Part shown: positions 34,217-42,994 of the stretch, piece after piece
How the letters are laid out: every line of letters starts with the position of its first letter
Numbering within the stretch: position 1 is the stretch's first letter
From: Pyruvatibacter sp.
GTDB lineage: Bacteria; Pseudomonadota; Alphaproteobacteria; CGMCC-115125
Direction of reading: 5' to 3'
DNA: 64,000 nt
Assembly (NCBI RefSeq): GCF_040219635.1
Contig: NZ_JAVJSC010000004.1
Coordinates: forward strand, 372,001-436,000
Position numbers and translations under genes: made by a program
The notes under the pieces: generated by a model
What the model was told of the DNA's origin: nothing
Seen by the model: only the letters and a program-made list of their open reading frames with translations
Databases searched by the model: none

Positions 34217-34804
34217 TCAAAAGCGGGCGCGGCGGCGATTCTCTTCGACCTGTTCAGGTGTCAGCTCAAAACCGATGACGACCTCATAAAGGCGACCGTC
34301 TTCCTCACCCACCTCCCAGGTTAGCCCCCTGAATGTACGGGTATAAACCGCCTGTCGCTGGCCCTGCTCGAACTCGACCTCGGCCTCAAACGTGGAACGT
34401 TGGAGAATGGTCTCGCCGTTGCGGGTGACAGCCACAAAGATGGGGGCCGTCACGACGCTTCGTGAGGCGGCCGGGCCTGCGGTCACACCCATGGACAGCG
34501 CGTAGTCCACGTCAATTTCGGTATCGTCGTAGGAGCACTCGGCAACCGCATCCAGAAGTTCCCAGCGATACGCCACATCGGTGATGTCGCGGCCCTGGGC
34601 GTCGCGATACTCGGTTTTGAGTTGAGCATCGGCCAGAATGCCCGCGTTCGGGCAGCCGCGTTTGACAGCGACTTCACGGTCGGCACCGCTCCACCACCCG
34701 CACCCGGCGATGAGAAGGGCTGCGGCTGCCATAAATCCAACGCGTGAGACTGAGCGTATAAAGGGAAATACCCTTGATAGACTGGGGTTTTTTACTGCTG
34801 CCAT
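34217..34804 (-). CDS. Lipoprotein of unknown function
   Basis: A protein of about 195 aa with an export signal ending in the lipobox LIAGC. The mature part begins GWWSGADREV and has three further Cys residues and a mostly beta-type composition (for example APIFVAVTRNGETILQRSTFEAEVEFEQ). I do not recognise the family. It ends with a very basic Arg-rich tail. The ATG at 34804 is one of several possible starts, including GTG 34846. It diverges from ispH and lies on the same strand as gcv, upstream of the riboswitch, so it is probably transcribed separately. Confidence 0.7.
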   Translation of the reverse strand: MAAVKNPSLSRVFPFIRSVSRVGFMAAAALLIAGCGWWSGADREVAVKRGCPNAGILADAQLKTEYRDAQGRDITDVAYRWELLDAVAECSYDDTEIDVDYALSMGVTAGPAASRSVVTAPIFVAVTRNGETILQRSTFEAEVEFEQGQRQAVYTRTFRGLTWEVGEEDGRLYEVVIGFELTPEQVEENRRRARF

Positions 34805-35030
34805 TCGGTATTTCAATGCCTTGACTTGGGGGGCCGGGTGGCTCACTTACGCTTGGAGACTGCCGCTTGAAGACTGTGAGAACAAAGTATCGCAGTCAGA
34901 TGGTGAGCGGGTAGGAACAGTAAGCCAAGCGCGCCCACCCCAGCAAGGCACAACACGCGAGGGATGTTGGTGACAAGGTTCTTTGTGCCCGTGAGAGTTT
35001 TGTTTTGGCCGTAATGCGGAAAGACCGTTC

Positions 35031-36008
35031 GTGACCCAGCGCCCTCCTGTTTCCATACTGCTCGCTGCCCCGCGCGGCTTTTGTGCCGGCGTTGACCGGG
35101 CCATACTGATGGTTGAACGCGCCATCGAAAAATACGGCGCGCCGGTATTTGTCCGCCACGAGATTGTGCACAACCGCCACGTGGTGGAGGAGCTTGAGCG
35201 CAAGGGTGCCGTATTCGTGGAAGAGCTTGACGAGATCAGCGATCCGTCACGGCCGGTGATTTTTTCGGCTCACGGTGTACCCAAGTCAGTTCCTGCGGAC
35301 GCTGAGCAGCGCGGCATGTTTTATCTGGACGCCACCTGCCCGCTGGTTTCCAAGGTGCATGTGGAGGCCAATCGTCACTTCGAGGAAGGCCGCCACATTC
35401 TGATGATCGGCCATGAGGGGCACCCGGAAGTGGAAGGCACGCTTGGCCAGTTACCTGATGGTGCGATTACGCTGATTGAAACCGTGGGTGACGCAAACTC
35501 TGTCACCCCCCCGGACCCCCAAAACCTTGCTTACGTGACACAAACCACGCTGTCGCTCGACGATACGCTGGCAGTTGTCGAAACTCTCAAGAAGCGCTTT
35601 CCGGCCATTCGCGGACCGCACAAAAACGATATCTGTTACGCGACCACCAACCGGCAGGCGGCAGTCAAGGCTATCGCGGAAAGCTGCGATACGCTGTTTG
35701 TGGTGGGTGCGCCCAATTCCTCAAACTCGGTTCGGCTGGTGGAAGTTGCCGAGAAAGCGGGCTGCACAACGGCGCAACTGGTGCAAAAGGCATCTGAAGT
35801 TGACTGGACAGCCCTTGAAACTGCTGTTGCCGCACGCAACGGCGGCCGGTTTGTTGTGGGCCTGACGGCGGGTGCCTCAGCTCCCGAATCGCTGGTTCAG
35901 GGTGTCATTGATGAGATTTCCCGCCGCTTTGCCGTCACCACCGAAGAAGTAACGGTGTCGTCCGAGGACGTAATCTTCAAGCTGCCCAAGCAACTGATTG
36001 CTTCGTGA
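35031..36008 (+). CDS. ispH: 4-hydroxy-3-methylbut-2-enyl diphosphate reductase
   Basis: IspH makes IPP and DMAPP in the last step of the MEP pathway, using a Fe-S cluster. The 325-aa protein has the three cluster cysteines at C18 (PRGFCAGVDRA), C103 (DATCPLVSKVH) and C202 (DICYATTNRQ), and the substrate-binding region VVGAPNSSNS. The start is a GTG at 35031. Together with ispE this confirms the MEP route. It is the first of a plus-strand run followed by thrB and rnhA. Confidence 0.97.
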   Translation: MTQRPPVSILLAAPRGFCAGVDRAILMVERAIEKYGAPVFVRHEIVHNRHVVEELERKGAVFVEELDEISDPSRPVIFSAHGVPKSVPADAEQRGMFYLDATCPLVSKVHVEANRHFEEGRHILMIGHEGHPEVEGTLGQLPDGAITLIETVGDANSVTPPDPQNLAYVTQTTLSLDDTLAVVETLKKRFPAIRGPHKNDICYATTNRQAAVKAIAESCDTLFVVGAPNSSNSVRLVEVAEKAGCTTAQLVQKASEVDWTALETAVAARNGGRFVVGLTAGASAPESLVQGVIDEISRRFAVTTEEVTVSSEDVIFKLPKQLIAS

Positions 36009-36061
36009 CACGGGTGTGCTGATGTGTTGCGCCTTTGCGCGCGAGCCTGATACGACAAGCA

Positions 36062-37027
36062 ATGGCGGTTTACACAGAGATTCCCGACGATGCACTGGCG
36101 GACTTCATGTCGCGCTACGACATCGGCACGCTTAGTTCCATCAAGGGCATTGCCGAGGGCGTCGAAAACTCGAACTTTCTGCTGCACACCACCACCTCGC
36201 CCTACATTCTGACCCTGTATGAAAAACGCACGGCGGAAAGCGACCTGCCGTTTTTTCTGGGGCTGATGGAGCATCTCGCAGCGCGAGGTCTCGCCTGCCC
36301 TGTGCCGGTACATGCACGCGACGGAACCCTGCTGCACCGGCTTGCGGGGCGTCCGGCGGCGCTTGTGACTTTTCTTGAGGGCATGGACGTGAAACGCCCG
36401 ACCGCAGCGCACTGCGCACAGGTTGGCAGCGCCCTTGCCGCCATGCACGAGGCAGGCAGCGACTTTTCAATGACGCGCCCCAACGCGCTTTCGGTCGCGG
36501 GGTGGCATACTCTCGCAGACACCGTGGCCGGGCGCGCTGACCGTGTGAGCGAAGGGCTGGGCGCGCTGATTGCGGATGAGTTGGCGCTGATGGCGGCACA
36601 CTGGCCAAATGATCTGCCGACCGGCGTCATTCATGCCGACCTTTTTCCAGACAACGTGTTCTTCATCGGCGCGGAACTGTCGGGCCTGATCGACTTTTAT
36701 TTCGCCTGCACTGATGCGTATGCCTATGACATTGCAATCTGTCTTAATGCCTGGTGCTTTGAGGCAGATGACAGTTTCAACGTGACCAAAGGCCGGGCGC
36801 TGCTTTCAGGCTACAACAAAGTGCGGTCGCTTGATGATGCGGAAGCCGACGCCCTGCCCCTGCTAGCACGCGGCGCGGCCCTGCGGTTTTTGCTGACCCG
36901 TCTGGTGGACTGGCTGGATGGCCCGCAGGATGCGCTGGTGAAGCCAAAAGACCCGCGCGAGTATTTGAAACGCCTGCGGTTTCATCAACACGCCGTGGGC
37001 GCTGCTGACTACGGATATGGCGGCTGA
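36062..37027 (+). CDS. thrB: Homoserine kinase (choline-kinase-like ThrB)
   Basis: A 321-aa homoserine kinase of the phosphotransferase fold, used by many alphaproteobacteria in threonine synthesis in place of the GHMP-type enzyme. It begins VYTEIPDDALADFMSRYDIG and has the kinase loop VIHADLFPDNVFF with catalytic Asp, and the metal-binding IDFYFACTDAYAYDIAI. The ATG at 36062 agrees with family starts. Its stop codon TGA shares a base with the ATG of rnhA, so translation is coupled. ispH-thrB-rnhA is a frequent order in the class. Confidence 0.95.
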   Translation: MAVYTEIPDDALADFMSRYDIGTLSSIKGIAEGVENSNFLLHTTTSPYILTLYEKRTAESDLPFFLGLMEHLAARGLACPVPVHARDGTLLHRLAGRPAALVTFLEGMDVKRPTAAHCAQVGSALAAMHEAGSDFSMTRPNALSVAGWHTLADTVAGRADRVSEGLGALIADELALMAAHWPNDLPTGVIHADLFPDNVFFIGAELSGLIDFYFACTDAYAYDIAICLNAWCFEADDSFNVTKGRALLSGYNKVRSLDDAEADALPLLARGAALRFLLTRLVDWLDGPQDALVKPKDPREYLKRLRFHQHAVGAADYGYGG

Positions 37028-37461
37028 TGACGCGGGTTGATGTCTATACGGATGGCGCGTGTTCAGGAAACCCCGGCCCCGGTGGCTGGGGGGCAATCCT
37101 GATTGCAGGCAACAATGAGCGCGAGATTTCCGGCGGCGAAGCAGGCACCACCAACAACCGCATGGAACTCATGGCGGCAATCATGGCGCTGGAAACCATG
37201 ACGCGGTCCGTTGAAGTTCATCTGCACACGGATTCAACCTATGTGCGCGACGGCATTACCAAATGGATTCACGGGTGGAAGAAAAACGGCTGGCGTACAG
37301 CCGCCAAAAAGCCGGTAAAAAACGCCGACCTGTGGCAGCGACTGGAGGAGGCCGCTGAACGGCATACCGTTGAATGGCACTGGGTAAAAGGCCACTCAGG
37401 TCACCCGCTAAATGACCGGGCAGATGAATTGGCCCGCAACGGGCTTGAGGCCTATCGGTAG
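37027..37461 (+). CDS. rnhA: Ribonuclease HI
   Basis: RNase HI cuts the RNA strand of RNA/DNA hybrids. The 144-aa enzyme has the acidic catalytic residues D9 (VYTDGACSGNPGPGGW), E47 (NNRMELMA) and D69 (HTDSTYV), with the last in NDRADELA. The basic handle (HGWKKNGWRTAAKKPVKN) is present. It complements RNase HII at 16.8 kb. It overlaps the thrB stop by one base. Confidence 0.97.
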   Translation: MTRVDVYTDGACSGNPGPGGWGAILIAGNNEREISGGEAGTTNNRMELMAAIMALETMTRSVEVHLHTDSTYVRDGITKWIHGWKKNGWRTAAKKPVKNADLWQRLEEAAERHTVEWHWVKGHSGHPLNDRADELARNGLEAYR

Positions 37462-37481
37462 CGCACCAGGCAGATGTGGCA

Positions 37482-37505
37482 TGGACCCCCGCCACCGGGG
37501 GTCCA
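37482..37505. terminator. GC hairpin between rnhA and the peroxiredoxin gene
   Basis: TGGACCCCC (37482-37490) pairs with GGGGGTCCA (37497-37505) around a 6-base loop. There is no T-tract, so it may be a bidirectional pause site between convergent genes or a decayed REP element instead of a strong terminator. Confidence 0.35.
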
Positions 37506-37536
37506 CACAGTGCTTCTGATGGTGTTTCTGATTGAG

Positions 37537-38022
37537 CTAAAGCTGACCAAGCATCGTCTCGGCACCGGACGCCTTGGCTTCGCCGGGGTTGGCTTCCTGG
37601 TTGAGGCTTTTCACCACACCGTCTTCCACCAGCATGGAATAGCGCAGCGAGCGGGTGCCCATGCCAAAGCCGGACCCATCAAAATCAAGGCCCATGGCTT
37701 TTGTCAGGTCGCCATTGCCATCGCCCACCATCTGCACTTTGTCGCCGGCAGACTGCGCCTTGCCCCAGGCATCCATCACGAACGCATCATTGACTGACAG
37801 GCAGACAATGCTGTCCACGCCTTTGCCTTTAATTTCATCCGCATGCTGAATAAATCCGGGCAGATGCTGGTTTGAGCATGTGGGCGTGAACGCGCCCGGC
37901 AGGGCGAACACGACCACTTTCTTGCCGGCGAACATGTCGGCTGTAGCGACCGGGGTCGGACCGTTTTCGGTCATGATGGTGAGGGTTGCGTCCGGAATAC
38001 GATCGCCAACGCTGATGGCCAT
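37537..38022 (-). CDS. Peroxiredoxin (Prx5 type)
   Basis: A 161-aa peroxidase that reduces hydrogen peroxide and organic peroxides with a thiol. The peroxidatic Cys is C49 in FALPGAFTPTCS, the Prx5 signature. The remaining active-site Arg is in GTRSLRYSMLVEDG. The reductant is unknown, with glutathione/glutaredoxin or thioredoxin both used in this group; gshA lies at 43.8 kb. It converges on rnhA. Confidence 0.94.
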   Translation of the reverse strand: MAISVGDRIPDATLTIMTENGPTPVATADMFAGKKVVVFALPGAFTPTCSNQHLPGFIQHADEIKGKGVDSIVCLSVNDAFVMDAWGKAQSAGDKVQMVGDGNGDLTKAMGLDFDGSGFGMGTRSLRYSMLVEDGVVKSLNQEANPGEAKASGAETMLGQL

Positions 38023-38106
38023 TGGAAAATCTCCCTTGAATGGTGAGGTGTTTTGCGGGTGTCAATTTGGCCCGCATTAAACCCGCAAGGGAGCGGAATG
38101 GCCAGC

Positions 38107-39072
38107 CTATTGTGGGGGAAGAACATACTCGAAGTGTTGCGCCCACATCGGCGTGTCAGGCTCAGCTGCAGCCACTGCCTCTGCCCCATCGGCAACGGTG
38201 ATGGCCAGTGTCGCGCCACCGTGCAAACCCGGACCACCTTTGTGGATTTTGACCGGAAACACAAAACGCGCGTGGGAGCCGTCGGGCTGATAGGTGGGCG
38301 TGCCGAGATAGGCACGGGCCGGGCCGTCCACCAGTTCAGCAATGATGGTCGGAGCCGACCATGCCGCAGGGGCATTCACGTCGATCACCAGCCGCGCACC
38401 TTTGTTGTCAGTGACGGGTTCAACGCGCGCGAGTATTGCCCCATGGGCCGCGGGCACACGCTCCCGCCAGCGGGCAATATCGTTCGCGAAGCGCGTCGTC
38501 GCAGCGGGCGCTGCGGCGAACGTCAGTTGTGCTTTTGCTTCAACGGGAATGCACAGCTCTTCGCAGGCGCCGTACACAACATCAGCCGCCAGAACCACCG
38601 GCGCGCCGGGCACCTGCGGGGTCACGGTGAGCGGAAACACAACGCGGCCCTCGTAGCCAAAACTGATATCACCGGGCAGATCAAAGCGCTGCGGCATGGG
38701 ATACGACACACCAACGGATGCGACGTTAGTGGAACGGGAAAAGTCGAACATCGGCGCAATTCCTGTGTCACCAGGGGTGCTCCAATAGGTTTTCCAGTTC
38801 TTGTCGAGGGTGATTTCGACCCCCGCCGCCAAAGCGGTTTCACCCGGTTGCAAGGTGGCAGATGTTTGCGCTGCCACGAGCCGCAACCTTGATGCCATGC
38901 TTACGTCCCACGCACTAGCGCCGGGGGGTGCTGCGTGCGTGGCCAGCCGCTCGCCAAGCCGTGTGTCGCCGGCATGTGTGGGGGCTGAGAAACCCATACC
39001 CAGCGCAACCGCAGCAAGGCACGCCACCACACAAGGCATGTTGAAAAAAGTTCGTTGCATGGTTCGCATCAT
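38107..39072 (-). CDS. DsbD N-terminal-like disulfide protein
   Basis: An exported protein of about 321 aa with a signal peptide (MPCVVACLAAVALGMGFSAPTHA region) and a domain like the DsbD N-terminal (DsbC-type immunoglobulin) fold. The redox pair is the C-x3-C in YGACEELCIP. In DsbD this domain receives electrons from the membrane part. Here the transmembrane and C-terminal thioredoxin parts are missing, so it must work with separate partners such as a CcdA-like protein. The exact start, ATG 39072 or 39060, is unsure. It diverges from the AlgH-like gene. Confidence 0.82.
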   Translation of the reverse strand: MMRTMQRTFFNMPCVVACLAAVALGMGFSAPTHAGDTRLGERLATHAAPPGASAWDVSMASRLRLVAAQTSATLQPGETALAAGVEITLDKNWKTYWSTPGDTGIAPMFDFSRSTNVASVGVSYPMPQRFDLPGDISFGYEGRVVFPLTVTPQVPGAPVVLAADVVYGACEELCIPVEAKAQLTFAAAPAATTRFANDIARWRERVPAAHGAILARVEPVTDNKGARLVIDVNAPAAWSAPTIIAELVDGPARAYLGTPTYQPDGSHARFVFPVKIHKGGPGLHGGATLAITVADGAEAVAAAEPDTPMWAQHFEYVLPPQ

Positions 39073-39194
39073 AACGCGGAAAGCTGAACGTTGCCTGCCA
39101 ACTGCGCCCGCGACGGTCACTGTTGCGTGAGGTGCGTTAATCTCGTCTCCATGCGGGCTTTGGCGGTGGATGCCTGACGGGGTAACATCACCGC

Positions 39195-39791
39195 ATGACA
39201 GCAGATAAATCACCATTCATGACGGACCCTTCGCGGTCGCTGCAAGGCCGGTTTCTTATTGCCATGCCCGCAATGGAAGACCGCCGCTTTGCGCAGACAG
39301 TTGTCTATATGTGCTCGCACGGGGATGACGGTGCCATGGGACTGATTATCAACCGACGCGCTGACCACATCACGTTTGACGAACTGCTGGACCAGTTGTC
39401 GATTGAGGTCGCCGGTGCCTCACCTGCCAATGTGCCTATCCATGTTGGCGGCCCGGTGGAAACCGGGCGCGGCTTTGTGCTGCATTCAACCGAATACAAA
39501 GGTACCGGCGCCACTGTTCAGGTAGGTGACGGGGTAGGCCTGACCGCGACAACAGATGTGCTGCGCGCCATTGCGGGCGGCGATGGCCCGCGCGACACGC
39601 TGCTGGTGCTGGGCTATGCAGGCTGGGGTGCAGGCCAGCTTGAAGCGGAAATAAAAGCCAATGGCTGGCTGGTATGTGACGCAGGGCCGGAGCTGATTTT
39701 TGTGCCACCGCCCAATGAAAAATGGTCGCGCGCCATGGCCACACTTGGCGTTGACCCAGCGCTACTGTCTGCTGAGGCCGGCCACGCATAG
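39195..39791 (+). CDS. YqgE/AlgH family protein (UPF0301)
   Basis: A 198-aa member of the YqgE/AlgH family. It shows the typical SLQGRFLIAMPAMEDRRFAQTVVYMCSH start, GAMGLIINR, VHVGGPVETGRGFVLHS-like text and the GYAGWGAGQLEAEIKANGW block. Family members are widely conserved and have been linked to transcriptional control of alginate genes in pseudomonads, but their basic function is unknown. It starts at 39195 (or 39219). It is divergent from the DsbD-N gene. Confidence 0.9.
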   Translation: MTADKSPFMTDPSRSLQGRFLIAMPAMEDRRFAQTVVYMCSHGDDGAMGLIINRRADHITFDELLDQLSIEVAGASPANVPIHVGGPVETGRGFVLHSTEYKGTGATVQVGDGVGLTATTDVLRAIAGGDGPRDTLLVLGYAGWGAGQLEAEIKANGWLVCDAGPELIFVPPPNEKWSRAMATLGVDPALLSAEAGHA

Positions 39792-39885
39792 GTGCCCGCG
39801 CAAAGCCTTGTTTGCGCACGCTGGCGGGCTACCTTTTTCACTGTATGATGGTGTTGAAACTCAATAGCAAAGGCTGACCCCGCGC

Positions 39886-40338
39886 ATGCGTGACGAGGCG
39901 CTGATACATTTTCATTACGGACGGAAAATATCCGCCGGGCTGCACATCGCCGAAGATGGCGGGTCAGCGCCTGCGCTGATTGAAGTCGCCGCGCCCTACC
40001 TGGACCCGCGTGACCCCGGCCGTTCGGCTGTCGGCTTTTGCGCCGCGCACCCGCAGTCCGTTGCTGACATTACCGCCCCGCCGCCCTTGGGGTGGCAAAA
40101 CTGGAAGTTCAGCGACTGGGACAACTGGTTTGGCCGCATTAACGGCGTTTTTCTGGTTGATCTTCAGACGCTGCGGGTGGTGCAGTGGCCGATGTATCGC
40201 ACCTCCAAAGCTCACGTGCCTTGCGATCTGTCCCGCGTGCCCGGGCGGTTGGTGCCGATTGAGGACCTGGTGGCGAATGACCCGCAACCACGATCTGCAC
40301 GCATTGCCGCCCTGCTGGATGACATGCCGGACCGCTAG
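39886..40338 (+). CDS. Hypothetical protein, unknown function
   Basis: A 150-aa soluble protein opening MRDEALIHFHYGRKISAG. It is Pro- and Trp-rich, with a notable GWQNWKFSDWDNWFGRING segment near residues 64-82 and a Cys pair far apart (PCDLSRV and GFCAAH). No signal peptide or membrane span is visible, and I do not recognise a family. It lies between the AlgH-like gene and tldD on the same strand, and codon usage matches the neighbours, so it is likely a real gene. Confidence 0.6.
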   Translation: MRDEALIHFHYGRKISAGLHIAEDGGSAPALIEVAAPYLDPRDPGRSAVGFCAAHPQSVADITAPPPLGWQNWKFSDWDNWFGRINGVFLVDLQTLRVVQWPMYRTSKAHVPCDLSRVPGRLVPIEDLVANDPQPRSARIAALLDDMPDR

Positions 40339-40390
40339 TCCTATGTCTTGAGCGTTAGTCTATTTTACTCAGCCGTTTGAAAGCCCTGCC

Positions 40391-41815
40391 ATGACCACTC
40401 CCGATGAACTCTTCTTCACCCGCGCCGGTCTTGATCCTGACCGTTTGACGCGGATTGTCGCCGACACGCTGTCGGGTGCGGATGATGGCGAGCTGTTTCT
40501 TGAGTACACCCAGTCAGAGGCTTTGGCCTTTGATGATGGTCGGTTGAAGACGGCGAGCTTTGATACGGGCCAGGGCTTTGGTTTGCGCTGTGTTGCCGGT
40601 GAGGCCACGGGCTATGCCCACGCGTCTGATCTGTCGGAAGCTGCTGTCAAACGTGCCGCAGATGCTGTGCAGGCGGTGAAGGCCGGGCATTCGGGCTCGA
40701 TGGCTGCCGGTCCGCAGGCCACCAACGCGCATTTGTATGGCGATGAAAATCCGCTCGGCGGGCCGTCGTTTGATGAGAAGGTCAAACTGCTTCAGGAAAT
40801 TGATGCCTATGCCCGCGCCAAAGACCCGCGCGTGCGGCAGGTCTCAGCCTCGCTGTCGGGCGAGTGGCAGGCGGTGATGATTTTGCGTGCCGACGGGCAG
40901 ATCGTGCGCGATGTGCGCCCGCTCGTGCGGTTCAATGTGAGCGTGGTCGTGGGCGACGGGGACCGTCAGGAATCAGGATCATTTGGCACCGGCGGTCGCG
41001 AAAATTATGCGCGCTTCATTGAAACCCAAAGCTGGCAGGCAGGCGCTGACGAAGCGCTGCGGCAGGCATTGGTGAATCTTGAGGCCGCGCCCGCCCCTGC
41101 CGGGGAAATGGACGTGGTGCTGGGGCCGGGCTGGCCGGGCATTTTGCTGCACGAAGCGATTGGTCACGGCCTTGAAGGCGACTTCAACCGCAAGGGGCAA
41201 TCAGCCTTTGCCGGGCTGATGGGGCAGCGTGTTGCCTCCCCCGGTGTCACCGTGGTGGACGATGGCACGCTGGACAACAGGCGCGGCTCGCTGACCGTTG
41301 ACGATGAAGGCACACCGACATCGCGCACGGTGTTGATCGAGGACGGCATTCTCAAGGGCTACATGCAGGACCGCCTCAATGCGCGCCTCATGGGCGTTGC
41401 AGCAACCGGCAACGGGCGGCGCGAGAGCTTCGCCCACCAGCCGATGCCACGCATGACCAACACCTACATGACCGAAGGCAACCGCGACCCCGGCGAGATA
41501 CTGGCGGGCGTCAAGAAAGGCATTTACGCCACCAACTTCGGCGGCGGCCAGGTGGATATCACCAACGGCAAGTTCGTGTTTTCCTGCACCGAGGCCTACA
41601 TGATTGAGGACGGCAAGGTGACCACCCCCATCAAGGGCGCAACGCTGATCGGCAACGGCGCCGACGCTTTGACCCGCATCAAGGCCATTGGCAACGACAT
41701 GAAGCTCGACACTGGCATCGGCACCTGCGGCAAGGCCGGACAGGGCGTGCCCGTGGGCGTCGGCCAGCCGACCTTGCATATGGAAGCACTGACGGTGGGC
41801 GGGACGGCTGCGTAG
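40391..41815 (+). CDS. tldD: TldD metalloprotease subunit
   Basis: TldD pairs with TldE (PmbA) to form a protease that trims modified peptides and has been linked to antitoxin degradation. The 474-aa protein carries the metal-binding HEAIGHGLEGD (HExxxH) in the middle and the flanking RPLVRFNVSVVVGDGDR region. The ending CGKAGQGVPVGVGQPTLHME is the TldD C-terminus. Its partner pmbA lies at 51.4 kb, about 10 kb away, so the two are not in one operon. Confidence 0.95.
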   Translation: MTTPDELFFTRAGLDPDRLTRIVADTLSGADDGELFLEYTQSEALAFDDGRLKTASFDTGQGFGLRCVAGEATGYAHASDLSEAAVKRAADAVQAVKAGHSGSMAAGPQATNAHLYGDENPLGGPSFDEKVKLLQEIDAYARAKDPRVRQVSASLSGEWQAVMILRADGQIVRDVRPLVRFNVSVVVGDGDRQESGSFGTGGRENYARFIETQSWQAGADEALRQALVNLEAAPAPAGEMDVVLGPGWPGILLHEAIGHGLEGDFNRKGQSAFAGLMGQRVASPGVTVVDDGTLDNRRGSLTVDDEGTPTSRTVLIEDGILKGYMQDRLNARLMGVAATGNGRRESFAHQPMPRMTNTYMTEGNRDPGEILAGVKKGIYATNFGGGQVDITNGKFVFSCTEAYMIEDGKVTTPIKGATLIGNGADALTRIKAIGNDMKLDTGIGTCGKAGQGVPVGVGQPTLHMEALTVGGTAA

Positions 41816-41827
41816 TCAATCACACCA

Positions 41828-42343
41828 TCAAGTAATAGCCGCAAGCCAGCGCTGTATCGCGCGGCGCGATGTCAGCCGCACCACGGGCACCTGCGGGTAG
41901 CGTTCCAGCGCATCTGTCAGCGTGGGCCGCGTATCGCGCGGGAAGTTCCACAGCCAGACAAAGAACGCGGCATCAAACTTTTCAGGGCACCCGGGTGCCA
42001 TGTCACTGCGCACCTGACCTGACTGTTTTAGCACGCGGGTAACGGCACCCCACAGGCTTGCCCAGCGGCCAAAATCCAGAAACACCACGAGGTCTGTGCG
42101 GGGCATCCTGATGTCGAAGGTTGCGGCGAAATTGCCATCCATGACCCATGTCTCACGCGCGGCCAGTTCTTCGACAGCCGCAGGCCAGTGATCTTCGGTC
42201 ATGGGCACCCAGCCAGGTTGCCAGTAGTGCTTGTCGAGGTGGATCAGTGGCAGGTCCAGCTTTGCCGCGAGGGCCTTGCTCAGCGTTGATTTTCCCGCGC
42301 CGCCGGGGCCGATGACCATGATACGGCGCATAGGCTTGGTCAT
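41828..42343 (-). CDS. P-loop NTPase (FlaR/adenylate-kinase-like)
   Basis: A 171-aa P-loop protein with Walker A GPGGAGKST near residue 12. It then shows HLDKHYWQPGW and AARETWVMDGNF, and a later FLDFGR stretch. This pattern matches the group called DNA topology modulation protein/FlaR, a kinase-like family of unclear substrate. Nothing marks it as a true adenylate kinase. It follows the cupin gene by 12 bp on the minus strand, so the two are probably cotranscribed. Confidence 0.8.
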   Translation of the reverse strand: MTKPMRRIMVIGPGGAGKSTLSKALAAKLDLPLIHLDKHYWQPGWVPMTEDHWPAAVEELAARETWVMDGNFAATFDIRMPRTDLVVFLDFGRWASLWGAVTRVLKQSGQVRSDMAPGCPEKFDAAFFVWLWNFPRDTRPTLTDALERYPQVPVVRLTSRRAIQRWLAAIT

Positions 42344-42355
42344 GATGCATAGACG

Positions 42356-42856
42356 CTAGGAATCATCATCACCGACGCCCGCAATCGGACGTTTCTGGCC
42401 AGACGCGATGTCGAAATAGACCTGGCCCCCATCGCGCCGCGTTGATGTTGCACGCAGGCCGAGTTCGGGAAAATCCACCACCTCCACAGCCGCGCGCTCG
42501 CCGCCCGTGAGATAAACCAGCGGTTCCTCGCCCGTGTTCCACAAAGCGTGTGCTGTTCCATCGGTGGGAAATCCCAAAAAGTCACCGGGGCCAATGGGTG
42601 TGCGAATGTCGTCAAGCTGGACCTCGCCGGTGCCGGAAAGCACGAACGCAAACTCTTCTTCTGCATGATGCGCGTGCAGCGGAAACGCTTTTTTGCCGGG
42701 TGCGACCCTGACCAGATGCAACGGGGCACGTTTAAGACCGGCCCTGTCTGCCAAAGGAACGAGCAGCACTTCGGCAGCATCATCTTTGGGATGCTGAATG
42801 TGCAAAAACTCTTTGTCCTTCAGCTTTGTCGTATGGATCAAAATGCTGTCAGACAT
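42356..42856 (-). CDS. Cupin domain protein
   Basis: A 166-aa cupin. The metal-binding motif is HAHHAEEEFAFVLSG, giving the His/His/Glu ligands, followed by GPGDFLGFPTDGTAHALWN with the fourth His. It probably binds a metal and acts as an isomerase, oxygenase or ligand sensor; the substrate is unknown. The C-terminal part (YFDIASGQKRPIAG) is a second, degenerate half. The ATG at 42856 is preferred over starts further upstream. It precedes the P-loop gene in a two-gene unit. Confidence 0.8.
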   Translation of the reverse strand: MSDSILIHTTKLKDKEFLHIQHPKDDAAEVLLVPLADRAGLKRAPLHLVRVAPGKKAFPLHAHHAEEEFAFVLSGTGEVQLDDIRTPIGPGDFLGFPTDGTAHALWNTGEEPLVYLTGGERAAVEVVDFPELGLRATSTRRDGGQVYFDIASGQKRPIAGVGDDDS

Positions 42857-42994
42857 CTGCCAAGACCCCATTCCCGGAACAACACGCAAACCACTTTCTA
42901 GCACACCCATTCAGATACAAAGTGCAATGGGCTAGGTTTATCTTATGGCGGCATGCACGGTGCTGACCGCACCGCAACAACAGGACTATCAACA

